The notes under the pieces: model-generated
What the model was told of the DNA's origin: nothing
The model's input: the letters and a program-made list of their open reading frames with translations, nothing else
Database searches by the model: none
NCBI GenBank assembly: GCA_016858145.1
Contig: JAEHOE010000010.1
Span: 1,302,001 to 1,366,000, forward strand
Reading direction: 5' to 3'
DNA length: 64,000 bases
Source: Edaphochlamys debaryana
Lineage: Eukaryota > Chlorophyta > Chlorophyceae > Chlamydomonadales
Shown here: piece after piece, positions 36,440-59,488 of the stretch
How positions within the stretch are numbered: position 1 is the first letter of the stretch
How the letters are laid out: the number at the start of each line of letters is the position of its first letter
Made by a program: the position numbers and the translations under genes

Positions 36440-38582
36440 ATGCAGGCTTCGCTAGGTCCGGCGAGCCTTGCAGCGCAGCCGGCACCATGCCTGCTGCGCG
36501 CTCGGACGCATTACGTGCCACCGTGCGCACCAAGCAGCAGCGGCCGGGCCGGCCTGGTCAGCGGAGCAGGGCGGAGGGTGCGCGTGCAGGCCGGCAAGAA
36601 GGACGACGACAGCAAGCGGGAGCGGGAGCGGGAGTTCGAGAAGGCTGACTTCTCAGCCAAATGGGCCCTACGCGTCAAGAACTTCTTCAGCAGCCGCCGG
36701 AAATACCTCGACGCAGCAGACAAGGGTGGGAGTGAGGACGCTGGCGAGAAGGCCTTCAAAGCGGAGATCGCCGCGGAGGAAGCTAAGCTGCTGGAGATGC
36801 GGGAGTCGATCATCGCAACGCGTGTTGCGGAGCTCGAAAAGGACATTGCCGAGGGGCCACCACGCGAGGGCCTCGTCGCTGGCGACATCGCCCGCGCCCG
36901 GCTAGACCTGTGAGCGCATTCTTAGCAGGGACGGGGCTGCTGGCGGGGAGGATACCGCGGAGGCGAGGGATGTTGTGGGGTCGACACCTGACGGGGTCCA
37001 CGCCCTCGCCCCCCTACCTCGGTACTGGCCTGGCGCTCACGCCTCCGTTATGGCCCTCACACCACCCCTTTCCCTGCCCTTCCCCTCCCTTTCCTTCTGC
37101 AGCCAAACGAGTCCCCTGGCCCGCGTGTCGCTGGCGGTGGTGCGTGTGCAGTCGCTGCTGCGGGCGCTGGTGCTGCTGCCGTTCACCCTCGTGGCCGCGG
37201 CGATGCGGGGTTGGCAGGAGCTATTCAAGTCCAAGAGGTGAGGACCGCCTCCTTGCTCACCGCGTGGGTTAAACATGGGTTAATTGTAGTAGAGTACCCC
37301 GGGGCTGTGGAGATAGGACGGTTGTGATGGGTTTGGTGCTGGTCCAGGCGGTCTCTGTGCTGCTGAGGCTATACCGGTAAACCGGTATTGCCTCAGCATA
37401 AAGGGGTACCGGTATGCAGGGTATGCAGAGCAGCCCTTCGCCTGAAGGTCCTTGCGTTGGGTTTGCATAAAAATCTAGCTAGCTTGAAACGAGTTTACCA
37501 TTCCGCGTCATGCCAGCCGTTGGAGCGGACTCAGCCACACGAGTCTGGACCGCCTTGCACACGCGACACGTGCATGTGTATCGATGTCAACCTACAACTC
37601 GCCCTCTTCCACCTACCTCTGCCCTTTACCCCAGCTACGAGAACTTCCTCATGTCGGAGGGCGAGCGGATCTGGTACTGGCGCAACAGAACGGAGAACGA
37701 GCGCTGGTTCTGGGAGGTGTTCGTATGGGACCGCCTGCTGTTCCGTGAGTGGGACCTGCGATCGGAATGGGCGTGGATCGGGGTAGGATGGGAGCCGGCA
37801 GCCCTCGGGGCGCGCTTGTGAGCGCCGGTAGCCAGCCTCTGGGTTCCTAGAGCTGGGGCGAGCAAGCGAAGCACAGACAGGGAGGAGTGCGGGAGCAGCG
37901 GGCTGTGGCGGCTGTGGTGCTGCGGAGAAGGCGCTCGCCGAGGCTGCTCATTAGGAGGCGCAAGCCACCACGGCCCCTCGACGTCATCGCCCTAGCGTTG
38001 AAGGTCAAGATCCACACGTCGGTACCCTGCTCACTATTATCCGCTTCCGTGCCCTCTGCCTTTGCCGCAGCCATCCTGGTCATCGTGTGTTACGAGTTCA
38101 TTGTGCCCAACCACTTCCTGTGGTCCGTGGTGGCCCCGGTGGCGCTGCTGTGCTGGTTGTCGGGGCGGCTCGCCACGCCCGACACGCCAGGTGGGTCGGC
38201 GCGTCCCGCCGGGTAGCTCGTATTCTCGCCAGGGCCCGCGCTCGCACGGCTGCATTGTCATGCTCTTGCCCTCCTCCGTGCCATGCGCACCTCCCCTCGC
38301 CACGCGCAACACGTGTAGGGCCGCGAGCCTTTCCCCAGAGCCTCCGCTGAACAACATCCACCCGGGACTAGCGGCTGCCGCTATGCCCTGTCCTTGTGCT
38401 CTGTAACACGTACACATACGTGCAATTATCCAATCACCCTCCGCCCTTCCACCCCACCCCGCGACGTCTTCACAGAGTTCTGGCTGCTGGCGTACTTCGG
38501 CTTCTACCGCAAGGCCTGGCCCGAGCTGGCGGCCTGGCTGGGGACCAACGTGGCGGCGCCGCTCATGGGGGCGCTGGCGTGA
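36440..38582 (+). CDS. conserved plastid membrane protein, function unknown
   Basis: Five exons: 36440-36909, 37103-37237, 37635-37744, 38071-38190, 38476-38582; phases agree and give 313 residues. Residues 1-50 are Ser/Arg/Ala-rich with few acids, like a plastid transit peptide. Residues 52-156 are charged and helical, probably coiled coil. Exon 2 encodes a hydrophobic helix (about 165-190). Exon 3 encodes the striking aromatic motif RIWYWRNRTENERWFWEVF (about 211-229). Exon 4 encodes a second hydrophobic region (about 239-270) interrupted by IVPNHFLW, and exon 5 a further aromatic segment FWLLAYFGFYRKAW. I do not recognise the function; an EMB1273-type plant plastid protein is one candidate, from memory only. 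The start is the first ATG; the upstream in-frame codons have no ATG. It is divergent from the methyltransferase gene. A TGTAA poly(A)-type signal follows at 39,140. Confidence 0.75.
37361..37398. repeat. near-perfect 18-bp inverted repeat (hairpin) in intron 2
   Basis: Two 18-bp arms separated by only two bases match at 17 of 18 positions when one is reverse-complemented. The core is ataccggt/accggtat. The element lies inside intron 2 of the plastid membrane-protein gene. It is followed by a taccggtatgc string at about 37,407 that also occurs near 56,168. It may be a small foldback element remnant or an RNA hairpin. Confidence 0.8.
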
Positions 38583-40263
38583 GGCGGCCGCTGGGCGCGA
38601 GGCGGCGGGCACCGGGGGGCACTGCCCCGAGGCGGCCGGCGCTGGAGGCGAGCGTGGAGGCGGCCGTGGGGCGCGCGGGCCGTGGGCGAGGAGCTCGGAC
38701 GGGGCGCTGGGGGCGGCAGGGAGCGGGAAGCGCTGGAGCAGAGCGCGTCGGCGCTGAGCCTCGCGGCGGGGTATGGAGAAGCGTGGAGGCCGGAGGCCTG
38801 AAAGTGGGCCCGTGTGGGTCTTGACGGGGGGAAGCAGGAGCGCCCTGCGCGCCAGCTGGGCGGGGGGAGGTTGCAGGGGGGCGCCGGCGCGTCGGGGCCG
38901 CACCTGGACCAGGGCCTGCACGATCGGACCGAACGGGCGAACCCGTCTAGCCGGCTGCGGTTGAGTCACTGCGGTCGGCGAGGGACCATGGGCGCGTGCG
39001 GAGTGGCAGGGGCTGCAGGGTGTCGTGCGGGAGTACGTGCCTAGGGTCTGAGCGTGGCGGCACGGGACTGGGGCCTTGCATGGCATGCTGTGGCATTGGG
39101 GCATGGGCGTGGGGGATGAGGGGCCTTGCTGCCCGCACGTGTAAGAGGACCTTCTGCCCCTGGATTGCGGCCTCGCGTCGATCTTTCAAGCCCCTTGGTG
39201 TGGGCGGCGGCGCGACAAGGCTGCTGGCCTTCCCACATTCCCAGCCTGAGGCTCATGCCTGCCTGTCTGACGGACCCCTGCCGCGCCAAAGGATAAGACC
39301 ACACTCTCTTGCCTGCCTCCCTCTCCTTGCTGGGCATATCAGACACGTAGCGACCGGGACTGGCCCATCAGCATCACTGCTTTCGACCGTGGTGTGTGAC
39401 ACATGGGCAGGCGCTGGGGCTTCGTATGTGGGAGTCCTGCATCCCTCATGGCGGGCCAGACCCGGACAGGTCCACGTTGCCTCCATCCCCCGCTGCCTCC
39501 TTTGCCTGCCTGGAGGAAGGTTCCTCCCTTGGCCTCCTGCAGCACGCAAGCACCTCTTCAGCAACGCACGGTGCGAATAGGGAGGCGCCCGGGAGGTGCA
39601 TGCCTCCTCGGGCCACCGCAGCGAACACAGAGCGAGGGGAGGGAGGGGAAGGAAGCGATAGAGACACGGGCGAGGGGACAGACCATGGTCGACCTGAGCC
39701 GACCCGACAGCGCCTCCTCGCATTAATGCAAATGGCGGCTCCAAGTTTTGATGGAGAGAGCCACATCGGGTCGCCAGGTGATTTGGCGGAGGATGCATGG
39801 CGGAGGACAATGCAAACTCAAGCCGATATCGCATTGAGCCCTATTGAGACCGAAGTTAGACGACTTTGGGTGCCCGGTGCATTGGCGTGTTCACCCTTAA
39901 GCGCAACACGCGAGCGCATGGACCTCGGTGCCCAGGATGGCAGGTCCATACCCCTTTCTTGCACGAACGATACAAGGAGCGGGGAGACGCGGGGGAGTGG
40001 TGAACAGGGCCTGTGTGTGCGGGGAGGGGCGTGCGCGGCCAAACACCGGCACACACGTTTCGCGTGGAGTAAGGCGTGCTTGCATCGGGGCCGCCAGTCT
40101 CCAATTGCGGGTCAGCTGGTCAAGCCCAGCAACTGCTTTCAACTCAATTGAGCCGTAATATCACTCCAGCGCAGCTTGCTGAGTAGTGTGGCCAAGCCCT
40201 ACCTGTGCCGCGCCGACCGAACATCAGCCTTTCGCTGCTCGGTACAGTAGTCGGCAGTCCAAA
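38583..40263. other. 3' UTR and intergenic region with no recognised gene
   Basis: About 1.7 kb between the stop of the membrane-protein gene and the start of adenylosuccinate lyase. The left part is probably the 3' UTR, ending after the TGTAA at 39,140-39,144. The right part must hold the lyase promoter and 5' UTR. Open frames here, including one of about 250 codons at 39,396-40,151, have no protein-like features that I recognise. Confidence 0.55.
39140..39144 (+). terminator. candidate TGTAA polyadenylation signal
   Basis: TGTAA, the usual near-upstream poly(A) element of chlorophyte nuclear genes, occurs 558 bp after the stop codon of the membrane-protein gene on the same strand. Signal identity rests on the five bases only. 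Confidence 0.4.
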
Positions 40264-46311
<6,048 letters not shown>

Positions 46312-47452
46312 GCGCAGACCCCTGGTGGGAGGGCGTGGCTGGGAGCGGTGTGGGCGTTCGCAAATAGGCGAAGGGCTGTGGGTGACAGGGGCAGGTGGTG
46401 ACACGTGTGACCGAGGTGGAGACGTAGTAGGGGGCGCGTTGAGGGTGGGTGGGGGCTGCAAGGGCCCCCGCACCCGCAGGCAGTGGCAGACAGTGCAGGC
46501 TAGGACGGGCTGGGGCTGGGGCTCAACGTGCGCGCGGGGCTTCTGCGCGACTGGGACTGGGGGTAGATGGGTAGACAACTGACGGGCTTGGCCAAAGGGC
46601 GGCTGAACCGGCTATGTATGCGCGTGCGCGTGCCGCCTTCAAGGCTGCTGGCGTAAGGAGGTGCTTGGACCTGGAAGATTGCGTCGATGGACGCATGGCG
46701 GAAGCTGTGAATGACAGCTGGTGAGGAGGACCGGCCTGGCTGGATGCTGTCAGGCACAGCCTTCCCCTAGCCCCTCAGCGCCAGCTCTGGCGACTCGTGT
46801 AGGCGGGCTGCCGCGGGCATCATCCGTCCCATACTCTCGACTGTCTCGAGCAGAGCCTCAGAGGCACACGACTGAGATAACGTAGACTTGCATTGCGGGC
46901 AGGCGGGGCACACCCGCTGCAAGCCCCGCAACGCGTGGTCCGTCCAACCGCCAACTCCCTCAGTCACAAGCTCACAATCCGACCCTGTTCCGATGCCCGA
47001 AGTGCGAACCTTCTCCCAGTTCGCGTGTGTAAGGTATATCGCTCACCACCGGGGCTTCTGTGCTCGCAGGGGCCGTGCAGCGTAGTCCGGACGATGATGA
47101 AGGGGGATGCAGCTGAGCGCGCTGTCGCAACGCGAGAGAAGAAGGCAGGGTGCCAGCAATGCGCATCGCACCACCGGGGCGCACGTCCACCCGTCCACCA
47201 CATTCCCTTGCCCGCCACTCACAGCCACCTGTGGCCTGTTTCGAAGCCCTTCGCCGCATGGGGGTAACCTGGCCCACAGCACGCCCTCTCCTCTCTCGTT
47301 CTTCGCCTTATCCTAGGCCCTCACTAGGTGACGGCCAAGCCCAACATGGCATCCCGTCGCCTCGCCACGACAGGCTCCCGGCCGTTCCGGCCATCTTCCC
47401 GGCCTCAGATGCATGGCACATGCAGACCCGGGATCCGAATTCCACGATCCGC
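46312..47452. other. tail-to-tail intergenic region
   Basis: About 1.1 kb between the stop codons of adenylosuccinate lyase (plus) and formate-tetrahydrofolate ligase (minus). It should contain both 3' UTRs. A TGTAA lies on the plus strand at 47,028. I see no additional gene and found no minus-strand TGTAA. Confidence 0.55.
47028..47032 (+). terminator. candidate TGTAA polyadenylation signal of adenylosuccinate lyase
   Basis: TGTAA occurs 717 bp after the lyase stop codon, on the coding strand, in the convergent gap. It fits chlorophyte poly(A) signals but rests on five bases only. Confidence 0.35.
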
Positions 47453-54230
<6,778 letters not shown>

Positions 54231-54995
54231 GGTGTCAAACCCCTCGCCCCTTGTAAAAGGAGGTAGGCCGTCCAGGCGATGGCAGTTTGCTTGCAGGCAG
54301 TGGAGCCCACACACTGTCACGAGAGGGCGGCTGATACAGCGTTTAGAGCACACGTCTAGTCAGAATTGCGAATGCTCGTGGTAGGATCGTGAACGGCAAG
54401 TTACACGCGCACGGCCAAACCCGCTCCGGCAGCCCCCGCCGTCCCCCGCACACGGACAGGGGACACGCGTCATGTGCACACACGGCCCTCAAGGCTTCAC
54501 AAACCCAGAACCCAAGCCCGCGCATCCAGCGGGCATAACACCGAGGCAGCCACCATAATCAACGCAACGAAGCATTAGCCAGGCAGCGCCCCGGTACCCC
54601 ACTCGAAAGAGGCACACAGGCGCCAGCACCCTTTCCTTTCGAGCACCTGCAGTAGCTGCGACGACCAGCACAGCAAAAGGCCTCCCTAAAGGCACCACTT
54701 GTCACTCCCCCAAGAGGCCATAGCCAAGCGCCCTAATGGTCTTCACCTCCTGACCTCAGCAGCAAGGCGCGTAGAGCGCAAAGCCTTCACATGCCAACGG
54801 CCGGCACGCCAGTAGATCATGCAGAAGCCATGGGAGAAGGCGTCAAGGACCTCTGCAAGTACCCTGTGGTTCCCCGGCTTCCCTTGCTCAGGCCGTCCAG
54901 GCCCCCGTGCACTGCGCCACTAGTCCGTGGCAAACCCAACCCACCCCCTCCCCCCTTTGCGAAACCCCCTCCCCTCTCCTCTAAGGCCACTCCTC
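54231..54995. other. intergenic region with no recognised gene
   Basis: About 765 bp between the start codon of formate-tetrahydrofolate ligase and the stop codon of SmG, both minus strand. It should contain the 3' UTR of SmG and the promoter and 5' UTR of the ligase. A minus-strand TGTAA lies at 54,401-54,405. No further gene is seen. Confidence 0.55.
54401..54405 (-). terminator. candidate TGTAA polyadenylation signal of SmG
   Basis: The plus strand reads ttaca here, so the minus strand reads TGTAA, about 590 bp past the SmG stop codon. This would be a long 3' UTR for so small a gene, so support is weak. Confidence 0.3.
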
Positions 54996-55301
54996 TTAGC
55001 CCATGGGGATAGGCTCCAGCGCCTCAATCGTTTGGATGCTGTTCCCGCGGATGACCACCATGCCGATGTCGACCTTGAGCTTCTCGTCCACTGTGGCGTC
55101 CAGCACAATGTTCATGAACTGGTCGAAACCACGGAGTGTCCCCGAGACATGGCGGTTCGCGTTCAGCTGGACTGCGAGGTCAGGACGGTCCAAGTGGGGT
55201 GAGTGGCAGCACTCTCGCCTGCTCCCACACACGAGCATGCACTTACTGCTGATCTTCTTGTCCATGAACCGCTTAAGCTCGGGCGGGGCGACCTTGGGCA
55301 T
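54996..55301 (-). CDS. SNRPG: small nuclear ribonucleoprotein G (SmG)
   Basis: One of the seven Sm-core proteins that ring the U-rich site of spliceosomal snRNAs. Two exons, minus strand, 55301-55247 and 55171-54996, joined by a 75-bp intron with a consensus gtaagt donor; 76 residues, the usual SmG length. The N-terminus [13 protein letters not shown], the Sm1 motif [18 protein letters not shown] and the Sm2 motif [10 protein letters not shown] identify SmG rather than an LSm protein; LSm7 is the closest alternative. No targeting signal. The next gene upstream starts over 1 kb away. Confidence 0.95.
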   Translation of the reverse strand: MPKVAPPELKRFMDKKISSKCMLVCGSRRECCHSPHLDRPDLAVQLNANRHVSGTLRGFDQFMNIVLDATVDEKLKVDIGMVVIRGNSIQTIEALEPIPMG

Positions 55302-56434
55302 TTTCCGGTCCTCTCAGCGGCTCCGCAGCCGCGCCCAGGTCTAACGGAGTAAGTGCTTTTTCAGTAACCTGTGTTCCGCTGTGCTTCTTCTCCCTTGGTA
55401 TTTGGGGCTAGCAGGGGCTTCGGTAGAGATGCGGCGCGCGAGATCGATAGCCCGCTCGCGAGCAGGGAGCCAGTGGGTGTAAGGTCAACAGGCGTCAGTG
55501 GGATGAGAGCGAGAGGACCTTTCCACCAAAGCGTGCAGCCCGCGGCAGGCACATCGCGTGTGGTACGGCGGCACACACACAACCTGAACCCCCCGCCGGC
55601 CCGGCTTCAGCGAGAAGTATGCCGCTTCCACCCACGCCCGCACGTCAGTGTCCGCTGCACACCACTGCCTGCACGCACGTGGTGGCACGCACCCGACTGC
55701 CCTGCGACCGTAGCCGAAAGGCAGCCAGAGGCGTTCCGGCCCGCGAGTCTGGTGCCCGCTCTCCTTTTGAGCTGGCAGGACCATAGGGCCAGCCGCGGCC
55801 AAGTGTGCATGGCACTGTGACCGTGGCGTATGCACGCCACAGCACTCCGTACCTCCGATCTCCCCCTGGACTTCTTCGACCGGACACCGAGCCCCACGCT
55901 GCAATGGGGCGAAGCTGTCGGGCGCCGCCGCCGGAAGGGTCGGACCCAGGCACTGCTGCTGGTTACAGAGACGCCAGGATAGCCAGCGTGGCGAGCGGCG
56001 TGGAGTTGGGGGCATATGAACCCAGCGAGGCATGTTACAGCCCGCGTCACACAATGGCTCCAATAGCGGTCACAGCGCCTGTTCAAACACACCGTGCCTT
56101 GCGGCACACGTCACGACCGCTGCCCCCCTCTGATGCGAATGCTTGATGCCCCCCCGGCTGCGTCGCCTACCGGTATGCAAAACTGCCTACCCTCCTTGAG
56201 AACCCAAACTGCCCCGGCTCCCTCGAAAGACCGCCGCCCTGACCTCGCCTCAACACCCCACCACCACCATTTCCCTACCAACCCCTTTTCAGTCCTTAAA
56301 AGCCAACAACCCTTGCCAAGCAAAGATCCGCAGCGCCTGGACTAGCGACCACAGGCTGCCGTATCTATCACGCAGGCGAGGTCAACCGACAGGTGACCGT
56401 GCGCCCAGGCCGTTCAAGCCGGGCGTGCCGCTAA
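55302..56434. other. intergenic region with no recognised gene
   Basis: About 1.1 kb holding the SmG promoter and the 3' UTR of the small membrane-protein gene. A minus-strand TGTAA is present at 56,035. Open frames on both strands look like chance GC-rich frames. Near 56,168 a taccggtatgc string matches one next to the hairpin at 37.4 kb. Confidence 0.55.
56035..56039 (-). terminator. candidate TGTAA polyadenylation signal of the small membrane protein
   Basis: The plus strand reads ttaca, so TGTAA lies on the coding strand about 400 bp past the stop codon at 56,435. Distance and sequence fit a chlorophyte poly(A) signal. Confidence 0.4.
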
Positions 56435-57368
56435 TCAGGCGGCGGGCTTGGGGCCGCCGTGGTGGTGGATCTTCTCGTTGATGGTGTCGCGGGCGTCCTT
56501 GAGGCCCTTCTTGATGGAGTCTGGGGGGGGGCGGGGGGGGGGAGACAAGGGTGTTAGAGGCCATCAACGTAGCCTGAAGCGCCTTGTTGTGGGCGTAGGG
56601 CGTGTGTCGCAGAGGGGGGCAAGGGGGTTGCGGGCGTGTGTCTGTGGCCGGGCCGGGACTCGCAGACTCCTCTATCTGCGACCGTGGCTCAACGCCCCAG
56701 CCGGTTCCCCCGCCGAAGCCCTTTGTCTCCTCCAAGACCGTGCTCGCCCCCCTCCAGCCCTCTTGCCTCCCCTGCGCCCCTGCCCCCGACGCCCCTGGGC
56801 CCCCATGTGCTCACCCCGCTTCTTGAACAGGAACCAGCTGCCCACGCCCACGGCCGCCGTGGCCAGCGCCGCCACGCCACCGATCAGCAGGCGGCGGCGC
56901 AGGTCCTCATCGGTGGCCAGGCGGTTGCGCACGCGGCGGGTCTTCTCCTGGGGAGGCGGCGGCAGCGGGGAGGGAATGAGGTCGGCCGCCGGCGAGGTCG
57001 GGCGTTGGCCACCGCCGGCCTAGGCGGGGGCGAGCGGGAGGCAACCCGAAGCGAGCAGCAGGGCACAACACAGGGCAAGCGCGGCGGGAGGCTAAGCGTT
57101 ATGCGCGGCGTTGAGGGCCATGGGCGCGAAAGATGCTGCCTGCTGGTTCTGGGCCGTCTTGGGCCGAAGCAGCCGCGCGCAACGCCCCGGCTGCGACGTC
57201 TGAGCGCGCATTGCGTCCCCTGCGCTGCCGCAACGCGCGAAAGCGCGCCCGCGCAGCAGCGCCGCAGCCCCAGCGAGAGACGCCCGGCCGCACCTCGGCA
57301 ACCTTGGCGTGCTTCTCCCCGGTCTTCTCCGCCTTCTCAGCAAGGGTGGTGTGGTGCCCAATGGCCAT
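56435..57368 (-). CDS. small single-span membrane protein, function unknown
   Basis: Three exons, minus strand: 57368-57294, 56947-56815, 56520-56435; 97 residues, with phases agreeing. The N-terminal 45 residues are charged (EKAEKTGEKHAK, then RRVRNRLATDEDLRRR). One hydrophobic helix, LLIGGVAALATAAVGVGSWF, spans about residues 46-66 and is followed by KKR and a basic amphipathic tail that ends HHHGGPKPAA. Architecture is a tail-proximal anchor with positive charges on both sides. I do not recognise the family. Three codon-consistent exons and the clean helix argue that it is real. The start is the first ATG, with no in-frame extension that looks like a transit peptide. Confidence 0.7.
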
Positions 57369-59488
57369 CTTGGAGGGTTGGAAGCTTTAGGGGAAGCGTT
57401 CACTCGTGACCGCGGGTCGGGACTTTCGGGGGCTTGGCTAGGGGCTTGTGAAGCAACGGTTGGACTCGCTTTGTGCAGGTCGCTTTGTGTTGTGGTCGCT
57501 GGTGTGGAATGCGCTTGGTGCGAGCGGGGAGGGGCTTTCAAGGCCCAGCATCGAGGGCGGGGCGCTGCCATGACGCGCCCCGAGGCCCCCGCACGCAGGG
57601 AGCTTCCGCCGGGCCGCGCCGTGTGCATTGCGGGCCTGCGCAGCCTCCTGCGCTGTGCTGCACATCGGGGCTGACGAGAAGCGCACGGCAAGAGCCGGTT
57701 CACGAGTCCCCCGTGCCGTGGCGTCGCGGGGCCCTCCCGGCGTGATGCCCGTGCGGCCATGCCGGCGTGGAGTGGCCCCGACTGGTCACTCCCGCCAGGC
57801 CACTCGTCCTCTGCTGTGGTGCAGGCTCTCCCTGGGACGCCGGGAAGGGCATAAGGTCCTCAGCCGAGAAGCCCACGTGCCCACAACGCGCCGTGCCAGC
57901 CGCCCCCTGTTCGGGGGCCGCCCCTACAAGCGGGCTGGGCGTGAATCGCAGGTTCATGCGTGACGCACACACGCACGCACGCCAACACGGGGTAATTCCG
58001 GGGGGCCTCTCGCCCCCCAGCTGGCGCTCCGCGCCGGGGGCTCAGCCCAAAAAGGGGGGTCCTGCTGTTCTCATCGCAGCCTGTTGGCCCTGCTCCTCAA
58101 GGGCACGCTGGTGTACAAGCGTAGTGTCGGGCCCAACTATTCTGGCCCTGGGACACTCCGGCCGGCCCTGCTGTGTTGCCAAGGCTCTGCGGGGCAGCCT
58201 GGTGGGGACGCTCGAGGCACCGGGATCAGCACCGGGGTCGCCAATGACTCTCTTCAAAGTTGCAGTCATCTAAGGTACAAACGGCTTCCCACGAGGGACG
58301 CCAGGTCAAAGGGGACCACTGAATGCACATGAGGGCGACTCACCCGCCCCCAAAGCCAAGCCCGAGCGCAATGATCCGCTGGACAGGGCCTTGGAGATGG
58401 ACGGCCTAAGCAGCTCTAAGCGTGCAAACTTTCCCTTCCTCGCAAATCGACAACAAACTTTGGCAAAATTAACAGGAGGCTCCGCAGCAGCACCCTCACA
58501 CTGGCGGGCCGGCAGCGAAGCCGGAGCCTTGCGTGGGATAGCGACAGCCCCACACCCAAGAACCAGACAAATCAACAACAAGGACTGGAAACACGACCGA
58601 TGGTTACTGCGTACGTTCGTCATGCCAGAGAACTAACCCCCACACAGACCCACTCGCACGATTCTGTCAGTCCATATCGGCCCCTGCCTGCCCTACACGA
58701 AGGGCGGCCGCGAGGAACAGGCGTGCCCTGGCATGCCAACACGCCGAACGCCCGCGGCCCCCCACAGAGACCACCGCGGCCCCTGCCTCAATCGCTCGTA
58801 GCTTGCTCTCACCACACTTCACCCTCAGCACTCCTCTCGTAAATGTACCACTTGGGCCGGTCCATTATCCTCACGGCCGACTTGCTCTCTCCGCGGCATT
58901 GGTTTGAATCGGCACCAGCGCCCTCCCTCTCGACTCCATTGCGCCTTGTCCCAGCCCCAGCCGTCGTACGGCGAGGGTCGCCCTCTCTTCAGCGGCTCAG
59001 GCAACTGCCGCAGGTCTCTCTCGCATGTCCTCCCTCTCCCACCCGTCCCTGCTGAAGCACCGCCTTCCTTATCCGCGTGTTGCCAGCCCTCCCGGGGCTT
59101 TTGCTCTTCTTGGTGTTGTACAGGCACATTCCGGACTCAAACTATCGCTGAGAATCCATCACGACGGAAGCAGCATCGAACACCGTACGGCACTTCGCAC
59201 AAAGCCATGCGCGCGCCATCGGGCTCCACTTAGCCACCACAGAAGCTGGCCTCGACCTTGCGGCTGCCGCCCTTGATCTCCCGGGCCGCATCCAAACCAC
59301 GCCTCACCACCGCCGCTCCGTTGAACCCTGCCTTCATACTCCCGCTCCAGCAGCGCTGCTCGGGCGGGACGCTGCCGCTCTCGACAGCGCAACAACTGCA
59401 ACTTCCAGGGCGGTAACGCCACAGGCAGCGGGCGTGCTCATCAGCGCCCAGCGGAGATCGATGTCTCCAGGGCGGGACAGCGGGGCGC
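57369..59488. other. large intergenic region with no recognised gene
   Basis: About 2.1 kb between the start of the small membrane-protein gene and the stop of the polyprenyl synthase, both minus strand. It should contain the synthase 3' UTR and the small gene's promoter. No exon chain, tRNA or repeat family could be supported on either strand. A small uncharacterised gene cannot be excluded. Confidence 0.5.

Noticed and set aside
39396..40151. 251-codon plus-strand frame upstream of adenylosuccinate lyase
   Set aside because: No recognisable domain or splice logic; a GC-rich chance frame in the presumed promoter and 5' UTR.
54231..54353. N-terminal targeting extension of formate-tetrahydrofolate ligase
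   Set aside because: The upstream in-frame stretch has no ATG, and the protein length from 54,230 already matches the monofunctional family.
54996..55301. Assignment of the Sm protein as LSm7 or LSm5
   Set aside because: [11 protein letters not shown] at the N-terminus and [10 protein letters not shown] at the Sm2 motif are typical of SmG.
57369..59488. Open frames in the 2.1-kb gap as genes
   Set aside because: No exon chain, domain or targeting signal could be built; the frames look like chance in GC-rich DNA.
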